Shown piece after piece: positions 44,106-55,000 of a stretch of 64,000 nucleotides of DNA. A program made the translations under genes and the position numbers. The stretch lies in the NCBI GenBank assembly GCA_002746305.1, contig NVWV01000007.1, positions 62,001 to 126,000 on the forward strand, read 5' to 3'. Numbering within the stretch: position 1 is the stretch's first letter; the number at the start of each line of letters is the position of its first letter. The DNA is from Bacteroidota bacterium. Its GTDB lineage: Bacteria > Bacteroidota > Bacteroidia > NS11-12g > UBA9320. Under the pieces are notes generated by a model. It did not search any database, had not been told where the DNA came from, and worked only from the letters and a program-made list of their open reading frames with translations.

Positions 44106-46991
44106 TTATAACTTTACAAATCGAATGTTGTATGCGTGACCCTCTACCAACGTTTTAATTGAATATATCCCCGGTGATAAACTGCTAACATCAATTGAAG
44201 TGCTTTGCTTCATCCCTTCGGTTCCTTTCAGAACGAGTCTTCCTTGATCATTTATAATATGAACAAAACGGAATTGCTTATCACTTTCCATAACAACAAT
44301 ATCCTCTGCAGGATTCGGGTATAACCTTAACCATATTTGGGCAATATCTACTACTGCATTTACTTCTGAAGTACTAAAACTCCAACCCTCACTCCATGAA
44401 CTGCTTATTCCTGTTGCGTTTGTGCGAACTCTCCAATAATACTTACTTCCTGGATATATCTCATCGAAGGTCGTTGAGGTCGTGGATACCGTTTTTGCGT
44501 ATTTTCCTAAAAAGTTAGAGTCAGAACTTAGTTCTACTCGATATGATACCGCATTATCATCCTTGTTCCATCTAAGAACTACATTAGAAGCTACCTCAGT
44601 AGCTCGATCCGCTGGACTAATGAGTACCGGTGCAGGTATTCCTTGATCTGTTGTAAATGTCCATTCTTTACTCCAATCATAGAACTCATTACCATCGGAA
44701 TTCCTTCCTCTGGCTCGCCAATAGTAGCGAGTATTAGGTGACATACTTACCTGTATTGAAGTACCTGTTGACACTTTTTTAGTGGCATTACTAAAATCTG
44801 AGTTTGTGCTATACTCTATAGCATAACTGTTTGCTAAAGAATAAGTCTGCCACTGCAGAGTTACAAATACTGATATATCTTCAGAAGAATCTACGGGAGA
44901 ACTTAATATTGGAGATCGCCTTGGTAATGTAGTAAAATTCCAGATATCCGACCACTCAGTAGTGTCTTTGGAATGGTAGAGTTTCACTCTCCAATAGTAT
45001 TTTGTATTGAACGTAACGTAATCAGGTTTTTCTAAGAAATAATGAAAAAATGAATTTTGCACAGTATCCAAAGCTTCTAACGGTGCTCTAAAATCTACAA
45101 ATGAGTCTACTTGCAAAATATAGCCTTTAGTACCAGCTATAGAATACCAGTCTAGGCTACTAAGGTTTATATCAGTTCTATTATTTTTTGGCCAATTGAG
45201 CCTTGAATGCAAAACGGTAAACTTCCAAGTATCGCTCCATGCAGAGGTATCATTCGATGTGACTATTCGTACCTTCCAATAGTATAGCGGTCGGAACAGT
45301 AAATCTTTTTGAGAAAGAGCATTTGTATCCACGATAGCATCTACTAACAACTGTGAGTTAAAAGCAGTAGTAGTATCTAACATCACTTGGTATCTAGCAT
45401 TATCATCTACAGATTCCCATTGCAAATCCAATTCTGCTTGATCTCCTAGAAAATCACTATTAAAAGGTCTAGTTAGGGTAGGAGAAACCACGGTTGTAAA
45501 CTTCTTGCTATCACTCCAAACTGAAGTGTCCTTGGAGTGCCAACCACGTATTCTCCATTCATAGGTGGTATTATATTTAAATGTAAGTCCTTTGATATAG
45601 TTAGAACTCGTTTCCACTGGTAACCCTGTCCTTGTAGTGTCCAATAACAATGTAGTATCGTAATTTGATCCAGCTGTTACTTGTATCTGGTATCCGTCGA
45701 TACCGGCACGAGAGCCAAACTGTAAGCTATCTTTAACACCTATATCCGTATAGTTTCTATATGGATAATAAGTAATAGGGTACATAATAATATTAATGGG
45801 TCTGGTTCGTGTCCATTCTCCAGTGTCTTTGCTATGGTATGGTCTCGCTTTGGCATAGTACCTTATTCCAAAGAGTAAATCCCTAGCAGTATCTCTCCCA
45901 TCGGGAGAATAAGTAGAAGTAAGTAATGGACTATCGAAATTAGAAGAAGTATCTAGGAGAATTTGGTATCCATCCGAGCCATCTATAGCAGTACGGTTCC
46001 TTATTGCCACTATAGGGTCTGCATAGTTCTCAGCTATTACTACATCATTAGCCAGACCGTTGGTTGTGAATGAACTGTAAGACCACGTTGTTGTATCCAT
46101 GGTATTGTAAGATCGTACTCTGTAGTAGTATTTCGTCTCATAGTTCAGATGGGTTATAGCAAATCGAGGATTAGGATAAGTTCTCGCACCTGTAGCAGAA
46201 AAAGTATCTATAAGTGGTGATGAAAAGCTAGGTGACGTATCTAGCTGTACCTGAAATGGTTCATCATCTCTCCAAGCAGACCATTCAAATTCTATCTCCA
46301 CATCTTGATTAAAGGCTGGTGATGGGTACTTTAATCCTATGGTATCTCCTGTCACAAAGTATAATATGGGAGTCCAAGCGGTAGTAGAGGCTCCGCTGAA
46401 TCCTCGGGCTCGCCAATAGTATTTTTGATTGTAGTAAAAATTTTCTTGCAGAGTTACCACCTCATGATAGCTACCCGTATCTGGTCGAGCTATGCTACGA
46501 AGTAGAGTAGAGTTAAAACTGCTTGTAGTATCTATTTCCCATAATATAGTATCGTAACCATATACTTTGTCACAACGAAAATTCACAAAGGATGCTCGTA
46601 GTTCATCAACGTTTCCACTAGGCTGGATAGTAGAGAAAATTTGTCTTGTTGTGAACTTCCAAATGCTTGACCATACAGACGAATCGGTACTACTTCTTAC
46701 TTTTACCCGCCAGTAATAATCTGTATTCAGTTTTAATTTTGAGGCATATAAAAAAGCACCCGTATTGTACCTAGCACGTATTATTAGAGTAGCATTGGTC
46801 ATACCTATATTTTCAGAGTACTCTACTACAATCTCATCTGCACTACTTGTAATGCCAGAAAGATAAAAATATGGGCTTGTAGACCTTCCTGTATCATTAT
46901 CATTTGGAGCATTACGTCCTGGTGATGAAAGAACTGCATAACTGCAAGTAAAAGTCAATAAAGATATCGTGAAAGCGAGTAATTTTTTCAT
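44106..46991 (-). CDS. T9SS-secreted protein with tandem fibronectin-III-like repeats
   Basis: 961 residues. After the signal peptide (LAFTISLLTFTCSYA) come about nine repeats of roughly 90 residues. Each has a YYWRVR or similar core (YYWRVKVRSS, YYWRARGFS, YYYRVRSYN, YEWRIRGWHS, YYWKVRIVTS, YYWRVKLYHS, YYWRARGRN, YYWRVRTNA), followed by a DTS.WS.I/W.FTT segment. The C-terminus is a type A sorting domain (LYPNPAEDIVVMES ... SSLSPGIYSIKT). T9SS exports the protein and cuts off or uses this domain. The repeats suggest adhesion or surface binding. Confidence 0.85.
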   Translation of the reverse strand: MKKLLAFTISLLTFTCSYAVLSSPGRNAPNDNDTGRSTSPYFYLSGITSSADEIVVEYSENIGMTNATLIIRARYNTGAFLYASKLKLNTDYYWRVKVRSSTDSSVWSSIWKFTTRQIFSTIQPSGNVDELRASFVNFRCDKVYGYDTILWEIDTTSSFNSTLLRSIARPDTGSYHEVVTLQENFYYNQKYYWRARGFSGASTTAWTPILYFVTGDTIGLKYPSPAFNQDVEIEFEWSAWRDDEPFQVQLDTSPSFSSPLIDTFSATGARTYPNPRFAITHLNYETKYYYRVRSYNTMDTTTWSYSSFTTNGLANDVVIAENYADPIVAIRNRTAIDGSDGYQILLDTSSNFDSPLLTSTYSPDGRDTARDLLFGIRYYAKARPYHSKDTGEWTRTRPINIIMYPITYYPYRNYTDIGVKDSLQFGSRAGIDGYQIQVTAGSNYDTTLLLDTTRTGLPVETSSNYIKGLTFKYNTTYEWRIRGWHSKDTSVWSDSKKFTTVVSPTLTRPFNSDFLGDQAELDLQWESVDDNARYQVMLDTTTAFNSQLLVDAIVDTNALSQKDLLFRPLYYWKVRIVTSNDTSAWSDTWKFTVLHSRLNWPKNNRTDINLSSLDWYSIAGTKGYILQVDSFVDFRAPLEALDTVQNSFFHYFLEKPDYVTFNTKYYWRVKLYHSKDTTEWSDIWNFTTLPRRSPILSSPVDSSEDISVFVTLQWQTYSLANSYAIEYSTNSDFSNATKKVSTGTSIQVSMSPNTRYYWRARGRNSDGNEFYDWSKEWTFTTDQGIPAPVLISPADRATEVASNVVLRWNKDDNAVSYRVELSSDSNFLGKYAKTVSTTSTTFDEIYPGSKYYWRVRTNATGISSSWSEGWSFSTSEVNAVVDIAQIWLRLYPNPAEDIVVMESDKQFRFVHIINDQGRLVLKGTEGMKQSTSIDVSSLSPGIYSIKTLVEGHAYNIRFVKL

Positions 46992-47088
46992 TCGAAAGCA
47001 AAGGTAGTAGGAAAACCAGATGAATGACGAGGAGAAATGTAAGAAAATTAACAGGATACTATGGAAGAAAGAAAAAGGTTATTCCAAC

Positions 47089-48795
47089 CTACTTCAAGCT
47101 TACTGTCACCACATCGCCTTCTTTAGCTACTTGGGTGATTCCGTGCTTAGCCAATCCTTTCAGAGCTTTATCCCACTGCTTATTACTCATTTCTATTTTG
47201 GTTTTCAAATCCCCTATTTCCAATGAACCATTCTGAGTAAGAACATCCTTAACTGCTTTTTCATTCTCAGTAAGTTCTACTACTTTTTCAGCTTTTTTCT
47301 CAGGCCTCATTTGAGGAAAGAAAAGCACTTCTTGAATACTCACATTGTTCGTCAATAACATTACAAGTCTGTCTATACCAATACCAATACCTGCTGTAGG
47401 TGGCATGCCATATTCCAACGCTGTAAGGAAATCTTCGTCAATAAACATGGCCTCATCATCTCCCCTTTCCATCAGTTTAACTTGTTCTTCAAAACGCTCA
47501 CGCTGATCTATAGGGTCGTTTAACTCACTGTAACAGTTTGCTATCTCTTTCCCATTTACTATTAGCTCAAAACGCTCAGTCAATTCTGGATTATCTCTGT
47601 GCTTTTTAGTTAATGGAGACATACTAATGGGGTAATCCATAATGAATGTAGGTTGTATTAGTAGGTGTTCTACTTTCTCACCGAAGATTTCATCTATTAA
47701 CTTACCAGAACCCATATTATCATCAACATCCGCTCCAAATTCTTTTGCCGTTTTACGAAGTTCTTCTTCGTTCATTTGACTACAGTCTACACCAGTATGT
47801 TTCTCTATGGCACCGAATATTGTTAAACGCTCAAATGGTTTCCCAAAATCAATGGTATGCTCCCCAAAAACAACTTCTGTAGTTCCGTTTACATCTCCAG
47901 CAATTTGTTTAAAAAGTTGCTCGGTCATGTCCATCATCCACTTGTAGTCCTTATAGGCTACGTAAAGTTCCATCTGAGTAAACTCTGGATTATGAGTACG
48001 GTCCATCCCTTCATTTCTGAAATCTTTTGCGAACTCAAATACTCCTTCAAAGCCACCGACGATTAGTCTCTTAAGATACAACTCATTGGCTATTCTCAAA
48101 TACAAGGGAATATCCAAAGCATTGTGATGTGTGATAAACGGACGAGCCGCTGCTCCTCCAGGAATAGCTTGAAGAATTGGCGTTTCTACTTCCATGTAAC
48201 CTTTCGTATTTAAAAAGTTTCGCATGCTAGCAACTGCCTTTGTACGTTTTACAAATGTTTCTCTTACCTGAGGATTTACTATTAGATCTACATATCTCTT
48301 TCTGTATCGTTGTTCGGGATCCGTAAATGCGTCATATACCGTCCCATCAACTTCCTTGGGCATCGGCAATGGGTTGAGTGATTTACTCAAAACGGTTAGA
48401 CTCTTAGCCTTTATAGAAATTTCACCCGTTTGTGTACGAAAGACTTCACCTGTCACTCCAATAATATCTCCGATATCCAGCAATTTCTTGAATACATCAT
48501 TATAAAGGGTTTTGTCTTCTGTTGGACAGAGTTCATCTCTATTGAAGTACACTTGGATAGAACCCTTCTCATCTTGCAACTCAGCAAAACTTGCTTTTCC
48601 CATGATACGACGACGCATCATTCTTCCGGCGAAAGAAATTTCTTTGAATTTATCAGGTTCGTTATCAAACTGTTTGGTTATCTCTAAACTCGTAAAATCT
48701 TTAGTATATACATCTGCTGGATATGGGTCAATGCCCATTTCTCTTAGCTTTGTAAGTGACTGTCTTCGTTGTATTTGTTGCTCGTTTAGCTCCAT
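47089..48795 (-). CDS. lysS: Lysyl-tRNA synthetase, class II
   Basis: 568 residues from the ATG at 48795 ([21 protein letters not shown]); the upstream reading adds 24 residues without family match. N-terminal OB-fold (about 55-150), class II motif 1 near residue 190, motif 2 ([20 protein letters not shown]) and motif 3 ([15 protein letters not shown]). A C-terminal extension of about 70 residues after [10 protein letters not shown] looks like a small winged-helix-like domain ([27 protein letters not shown]). Bacteroidota lysS genes often carry such a tail; its role is unclear. Confidence 0.95.
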   Translation of the reverse strand: MELNEQQIQRRQSLTKLREMGIDPYPADVYTKDFTSLEITKQFDNEPDKFKEISFAGRMMRRRIMGKASFAELQDEKGSIQVYFNRDELCPTEDKTLYNDVFKKLLDIGDIIGVTGEVFRTQTGEISIKAKSLTVLSKSLNPLPMPKEVDGTVYDAFTDPEQRYRKRYVDLIVNPQVRETFVKRTKAVASMRNFLNTKGYMEVETPILQAIPGGAAARPFITHHNALDIPLYLRIANELYLKRLIVGGFEGVFEFAKDFRNEGMDRTHNPEFTQMELYVAYKDYKWMMDMTEQLFKQIAGDVNGTTEVVFGEHTIDFGKPFERLTIFGAIEKHTGVDCSQMNEEELRKTAKEFGADVDDNMGSGKLIDEIFGEKVEHLLIQPTFIMDYPISMSPLTKKHRDNPELTERFELIVNGKEIANCYSELNDPIDQRERFEEQVKLMERGDDEAMFIDEDFLTALEYGMPPTAGIGIGIDRLVMLLTNNVSIQEVLFFPQMRPEKKAEKVVELTENEKAVKDVLTQNGSLEIGDLKTKIEMSNKQWDKALKGLAKHGITQVAKEGDVVTVSLK

Positions 48796-48909
48796 GGATA
48801 TAAAAGTGGGTGCAAATATAATTTTTACAATAGTCAGTTTATTGTTATTTAAGTTAAAACCAGACAACTAATTATTCGACATCATGGTCTTTATGTCTAG
48901 CACTACATG

Positions 48910-48917
48910 TATTTTTG
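48910..48917 (+). promoter_or_regulatory. Putative -7 box (TATTTTTG) before the SBBP/PKD protein
   Basis: TATTTTTG matches TAnnTTTG, ends 7 bases before the ATG at 48925 and supports that start. No clear -33 TTG. Confidence 0.45.
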
Positions 48918-48924
48918 TCTGCAA

Positions 48925-51900
48925 ATGATTAGAAGTGGTCTTATTGGGGTCTTTTTGATTGCTGCCTTTATTGGGTTCGCACAAGAACCAAATACGCCTC
49001 ATTCCAAACCTACTTATGAGTTTGTCCCTAACGAAGGGCAATGGCATCCTTTGGCCCTTTATAAGTCTTCTATTCCGTTTGGCAATTTATATTTAGAAAG
49101 TACCGGAATGGTGTATGATATGACGCACCCTGAAGATTATCACAGGTTGCACCAATGGAAACATGACCACCCCACTCTACTTAATGTAGAACAGCCTAGA
49201 AGACATGCAGTACGAATGCGTTTTAAAGGAGTAAAATATGCTCCAAAAACAAAACTGTATAATGTTCAAAGTCACTATTATAACTATTACCTGGGCAGCA
49301 ATTCTGACAAATGGGCTTCAGGCATTCATCCGGGTGGTAAAGTACATTTTTCAAATGTCTATAATGGGGTCGATTTCGAAATAACTGGTACACAAGACAT
49401 TAAATATCAATGGGTACTTCACAGCCCAACCATTGAAAAAATAGCTCAAATTCAAATAGTAATAGAGGGAGCTTCTTCCATCTATATAGAAAATAAACAA
49501 TTAAAAATCAAAACCCCGGTTGGAACACTCACGGATGATGAGCCTTTTGTCTATCAGGAAATAAATGGTGAAGTAGTCCAATTAAACTGCAAATACATCT
49601 TAGAGGATTCCACCGTCAGCTTTGAACTTCTTGCTGATTTCGACCCTGACTATCCATTGATTATAGATCCTAAACTCATCTTCTCAACCTACTCAGGTTC
49701 TGTAGGAGACAATTTCGGATTTACAGCTACTTATGATAGTAAAGGCAGCTTATATGCTGGAGGAATTGTAGATGGTGACCAAGGATCTTATCCTGTAACC
49801 TCCGGAGCATACGATGTCTCTTGGAACTTTGGTTATAATGACGGTCTAGGAAGAGGAAGAGCTCCTGCTGGTTTGACAAATGACATAAGTATTTCAAAAT
49901 ACGATAGTGCAGGCACTAAACTTCTCTGGGCCACATATTTAGGAGGAGGAGATGATGAATTTCCTCACAGTCTTGTTGCCGACAGAAATGATGATCTTCT
50001 TATTCTTGGTACTACTTACTCCTTAAATTTCCCCCATTCTATCGGCTGTTTTGATTCTACTCAAGCAGGAGGTACAGATATTATTGTCACCAAGCTATCA
50101 GAAGACGGAACAACTCTCTTAGCTTCTACTTTCATTGGCCATAAAGGTGATGATGGCTTAAATAATATTGGTTCATTAAATCCTAATTATGCCGATGAGT
50201 TTAGAGGAGATATTATTACAGATGATGACGGAAATATTTTCGTAGCTTCATGTACCCGATCAGATTCTATGCCCTTAATGAATGCTTCTCAGGTTAGCTT
50301 TGGGGGATTACTGGACGGATTTGCCTTCGAGCTAAATTCAACCTGTTCCGAGTTAAAGTGGGCAACTTATCTGGGGGGAGATAAAGTAGATGCTTTGTAT
50401 AGTATTAAGCTTATTAAAAACAAAATATATGTTGGTGGTGGAAGCACAAGCAAAAACCTGCAAACAACTGACTCCTCTTTTTCTAAATTAAACTCCGGTG
50501 GGGCTGATGGAATAATCGCTTGGTATGGGAAAGATGATAAACAACTAAATCAGTTAACTTTTTGGGGAACACCATCATATGATCAAATTTATTTTATTGG
50601 CATAGACGCAATTGGTAAAATTTATGCCACGGGTCAAACAGAAGGAACGGTTGAAAAACTACCTGCAAGTACTTACGGCAAAACAGGAATGGGCCAATTT
50701 ATTGTCCGACTTGATTCCAATTTAACCAATGTAGATTTATCTACTACTTTTGGAAACCAACTAAACACTCCTAACTTAGTTCCAAGTGCATTCTTAATTG
50801 ATGTATGCGATCATATATACTTTTCTGGATGGGGTTCTTCTAAGAGCAATTTGTTTTCTGGCAGTACTGCAGATATGGAAGTGACTGGAGATGCTGAACA
50901 AAGTGTCACCGACTCAAACGATTTTTACATAATCGTTTTAGATAAAAATGCAGAAGGCCTGCTCTATGCTACCTATTTTGGGGGTGACAGCACGGCTGAC
51001 CATGTAGATGGTGGTACTAGTCGATTTGATAAAAGAGGTGTAATATATCAAAGTGTTTGCAGTAGCTGTCCTTCTGACGATGATCTTGCAATTGAAACCT
51101 CGGGAATAGATGACTTCCCTACATCAAACGGAACTGTATTTGAAGTCAATCCAAGCGTTAGATGTTCTAACGCCTCATTCAAAATTGATTTACAAATAAA
51201 ATCCGCTGTCATTGCTGATTTTATTGCTAACCCAACTGTAGGCTGTGGACCTTTGAACGTAAACTTCACCAATAAAAGCATTTTAGGGAATTCGTTTGAA
51301 TGGGATTTTGGCGATGGGACAACTTCTGATGTCATTAATCCAACTCACCTTTATAATGAGGCAGGTTTATTCGTCGTCACTTTAACTGTTATCGACAGTA
51401 CAACATGTAATATCTCATCCGTTTATCAAAGACAGATATTAGTTCTTGCTCAGTCCAATGCTGAGTTTAACGTCTCTTTCAATGGTTGTGAAAATGAATT
51501 GGAGATAGAGAATACTTCTTCGAATGGATTTGAATATAAGTGGGACTTTGGTGATGGGAATACTTCTGAAAACCAAAATCCAAAACACGATTATGAAAAT
51601 CCTGGCACATATAATATCACACTTATTGTGAACGAAGGAAGTCTTTGTGAAAGCGAGGCGACACAGTCTGTAGAAGTAGTCGAAAAAATCAATCCTGAAA
51701 TTACACTTTACAATGTGTTTACACCAAACAATGACCCACATAACGATTGTTTTGTTTTTGATGGAGCCTATTTAGAGTGTAAGGACTATTTATTAAAGAT
51801 ATACAACCGTTGGGGAGAGAAGATTTTTGAATCTACTAGTCCTACTGAATGTTGGAACGGCCGAATTCAAAACACCAATACTGCAGTTGCTGAAGGAACA

Positions 51901-51969
51901 TATTTCTATGTTCTGAAACTTGGGAATAGCAGCCAACCTATATCTGGAGTGATAGACGTTATATATTAA
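48925..51969 (+). CDS. Secreted SBBP/PKD-repeat protein with gliding-type C-terminal domain
   Basis: 1014 residues from the ATG at 48925 (MIRSGLIGVFLIAAFIGFAQ). An N-terminal beta domain (FVPNEGQW, about 25-230) is followed by SBBP-like seven-residue repeats (LLWATYLGG, LASTFIGHKGDD, LKWATYLGGD, LLYATYFGGD) across about 250-720. Two PKD domains come next (FEWDFGDGTTSD and YKWDFGDGNTSE). The end is a gliding-motility type CTD (LYNVFTPNNDPHNDCF, YNRWGEKIFES, EGTYFYVLK). Such proteins are exported by T9SS and often bind the cell surface. Role unknown. Confidence 0.85.
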   Translation: MIRSGLIGVFLIAAFIGFAQEPNTPHSKPTYEFVPNEGQWHPLALYKSSIPFGNLYLESTGMVYDMTHPEDYHRLHQWKHDHPTLLNVEQPRRHAVRMRFKGVKYAPKTKLYNVQSHYYNYYLGSNSDKWASGIHPGGKVHFSNVYNGVDFEITGTQDIKYQWVLHSPTIEKIAQIQIVIEGASSIYIENKQLKIKTPVGTLTDDEPFVYQEINGEVVQLNCKYILEDSTVSFELLADFDPDYPLIIDPKLIFSTYSGSVGDNFGFTATYDSKGSLYAGGIVDGDQGSYPVTSGAYDVSWNFGYNDGLGRGRAPAGLTNDISISKYDSAGTKLLWATYLGGGDDEFPHSLVADRNDDLLILGTTYSLNFPHSIGCFDSTQAGGTDIIVTKLSEDGTTLLASTFIGHKGDDGLNNIGSLNPNYADEFRGDIITDDDGNIFVASCTRSDSMPLMNASQVSFGGLLDGFAFELNSTCSELKWATYLGGDKVDALYSIKLIKNKIYVGGGSTSKNLQTTDSSFSKLNSGGADGIIAWYGKDDKQLNQLTFWGTPSYDQIYFIGIDAIGKIYATGQTEGTVEKLPASTYGKTGMGQFIVRLDSNLTNVDLSTTFGNQLNTPNLVPSAFLIDVCDHIYFSGWGSSKSNLFSGSTADMEVTGDAEQSVTDSNDFYIIVLDKNAEGLLYATYFGGDSTADHVDGGTSRFDKRGVIYQSVCSSCPSDDDLAIETSGIDDFPTSNGTVFEVNPSVRCSNASFKIDLQIKSAVIADFIANPTVGCGPLNVNFTNKSILGNSFEWDFGDGTTSDVINPTHLYNEAGLFVVTLTVIDSTTCNISSVYQRQILVLAQSNAEFNVSFNGCENELEIENTSSNGFEYKWDFGDGNTSENQNPKHDYENPGTYNITLIVNEGSLCESEATQSVEVVEKINPEITLYNVFTPNNDPHNDCFVFDGAYLECKDYLLKIYNRWGEKIFESTSPTECWNGRIQNTNTAVAEGTYFYVLKLGNSSQPISGVIDVIY

Positions 51970-51970
51970 A

Positions 51971-51998
51971 AAAGGCCTCAACCAGAGTTGAAGCCTTT
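51971..51998. terminator. Convergent terminator between two T9SS genes
   Basis: Stem AAAGGCCTCAAC with GTTGAAGCCTTT (12 positions, one mismatch), loop CAGA, T-rich on the right and A-rich on the left, so it can serve both convergent genes. It starts 2 bases after the SBBP stop. Confidence 0.8.
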
Positions 51999-52021
51999 CT
52001 CATTTCTTTAAATCTTATTAT

Positions 52022-55000
52022 TTACTTTACAATAAATTTCTTGACATGCTTACTAAATTCTGTTTGCACTTCTAAGAAGTACACTCCTGCAGATAAACTT
52101 GAAATATCCAGTTTACTACTTCCATTTAGCTTAATATCTAACACTAAACCATTGAAACTATACACTTTGTAATCAACTATTACATCAGTCATGTTCACTG
52201 TAAGTTCATCTTTAGCTGGATTAGGGAACACTGTTAATTGCTTTAAATCATCCTCAAAACGTAATTTTCTAATTTCTGAATACTCAAAACTACCATTAAA
52301 ATCTACTTGTTTCAATCGATAGAATACTGACTGATGATTTCCTACCTCTTTGTCTAAATAGTCATAGGTGCCCAATTCCGCAGAGTTATTATTTCCTTCA
52401 ACAAATCCCATTTTAACAAATTCTAAACCATCGAAGCTACGTTCAATCTCAAATCCATAATTATTAATTTCCGAAGCTGTTACCCAATTTAACTGAGCGT
52501 CCGAACCTTTAACTGAGTGTACATCAAAACTAAGTAGCTCAATTGGAAGGGGAACTCCTCCACCTCCACCTCCGCCGCCGCCGCCAGAGAAACCGCTTAC
52601 TAGATATTCTGCTGAATGATCACTACTATATGTGGCATACGTCCATTCTGAAGTACTTGGAGAACTTCCGTGCGGATAAATAGTTCCTGTTGCTCCACTT
52701 GCATGCGGATCTCCAAAAGTTCCTGCACTGGTTAACTTATAAAACTGCAATTGATTTGGATTGGTAACGGTGGTAGGAGAAGTTAAAGACCCCAATGCAC
52801 TGACAATAGATGTATATTCTGAATTGGTAAAAAAGTGTCTAACCTTCACTGTACTTGTTGGTTGGGTTGTAGGAGCTACTTCCCATTTTCTATTCATTAT
52901 TGCACCACCAACTGAGTTTGTAACTATTCCTCCGGAACTATTCCAAGAGGTTGTTGCTGTGGCACCTATTTGCAAACTGACACCGTTGTCTGGTATAACA
53001 GCTCCGCTTCCTGTCAAATCTAATGCTAAAAGCAAATTACCATCTGTATCACAAAAACAGTCATAACTTCCGTCGGTCCCTCTTAATGAAGATGTATATG
53101 TTCCCGCAGTAGTTGGCAGTGGTGCTGTAAGATTACATGGATTTTTAGTTTCCCAAATCCCTCTACCATGAGTTGCAGCAACCAAGTTATCGTCTGCATC
53201 ATATACCAATTGGTCTACTCGAACAGATGGTAAATCATTGTTATTGATCATAGTCCATGCTGTCGAGTTACCATTGATATTTTGTGTTCCCATAACACCT
53301 AGGTCAGTTGCAATGAAAATCCTAGAAGGATCATTCTTATCAAAAAGACCCCAACGAACAGGCATATCTTGAAGAGTACTATTATCATCTATATCAGTAA
53401 ATGTAGGTGAAGCATTGGTGCCATTTGCTGTAACATAAACCGAAGTAACACCATAGCTAGACTGCGTTACTAAAATACTGTCATCAGTACCTCCGGAACT
53501 TTCCCATACATCTATAGAAGATACATAACCAGAACCTGCACTTGGCAATAACCAAGTCTGTGCAATTGTAGGCGTTCCATTCCTTCCCGTAATTTTGTAC
53601 ACATAACCATCATCATCACCTACGTAAAGAGTTGTTGAGTTGTTTGGACTCACTTTAAGAGCCGTAAGTTGGTTACTATTAAAAGATAAAGAATAAGTAG
53701 CTCGAGTCAATGAGCCCGTATTTACACCTGTCCTTACCTCTAAAACATTAGCACTTCCAGCACTGAATATTCTGTTATTTGCATCATCCATATCAGATGG
53801 ATTTATAAATCTACCTGTGCTAATATTTGAAGAAGTTTGACTACTAAAACTTGAACCACTATTCGACGATAAATAAAAGTTATTGAAAGTATACTGTGTT
53901 GTTTGGTAGGTTGGACTTGTTTGGTGAATGTGACTATAAGCTCCGTCTCCTCCAGAAGCATAAATTCCAGCTGTTACTCCAGAACCTGTCATTTTCCAAG
54001 ATCCATTATCTTGAGTACCTCCAATCATATAATCTGCATCCGTTGGATGAGTCGCAACACCATAAAACTGAGTTATGTTGTATCCAGAGTTTTTAGCACT
54101 CCAAGAAGGAGTTGTAGCGTTTGTGTTAGAAGAGTAATAAATTCCTCCGTCATTAGAAGATATAGCCGCATTAGAAGTAAATGGATTAAAGAAAAAACCG
54201 TGCTGATCTGCATGAACCACTGGTGGCACAGATCCTGAACATCCTCCGCTTGTCCAATATCCTGACCAAGTGGTTATCTGACTCCAAGAACTTCCAGAGT
54301 TTGTAGAACGAAGAAGGTCAATACCTCCTATATAAACTGTAGCATCATCCGTTGGGTCTATTTGAACAACCTGATCGTACCAACCTTGACTCCTAGTATA
54401 TACTGAATTAGAACCTTGATCGCATATGGTAGGAACAGTCCTACTTGTCCAAGAAGCTCCTTTATTCGAGCTATAATATATCCCTGTCACATCATTACTA
54501 GCGGCTCCTTCACAAGCAGCATAAATAACTCCACTACTAGATGCTTTTGATACATCTATCTCAATCCTACCCCAATCTGTAGCAGGAGTTGAACCAGGAG
54601 TTACATCTGACCAATTCCCTGAATTTCCAACATTACTACCGTGGGTTGCTTTATTAGAAATAAATATATGTCCATATGGATATGCCGATGCAAAGAACAG
54701 ATCACCTGCGTCATTTTCTTCTATGTCAGCACCTCTTAAATCTGAACCATTGGAACATGTTGTCCCATTACTACCAATAACTCTTGTCCAACTTGTACCG
54801 CCATTGGAAGATTTCATTAATCCACCGTTTGTATTACAGTAATATCCTTTAGTAGCTGCGTAAACATGCCCATCAGCAGATACCAGTATTTTAGCTATTT
54901 GAGTAAAGTTAGAGCTTGGTGGAGTAAACGTTGTAGCCGATAGGATACTCCAAGTACTTCCAGTATCCGTTGATTTATAGATTCCTGAACCTAAGTGTGC

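Noticed and set aside
44106..46991. Regularly spaced repeats considered as a CRISPR-like array
   Set aside because: The repeats are about 270 bp apart and coding, forming protein domains; no short identical repeats with spacers are present anywhere in the window.
47020..47236. Short frames between the repeat protein and lysS
   Set aside because: They overlap the 3' end of lysS on the other strand and have no match.
53903..54238. 111-codon frame antisense to the BNR protein
   Set aside because: Shadow of a long gene with clear domains; no motif.
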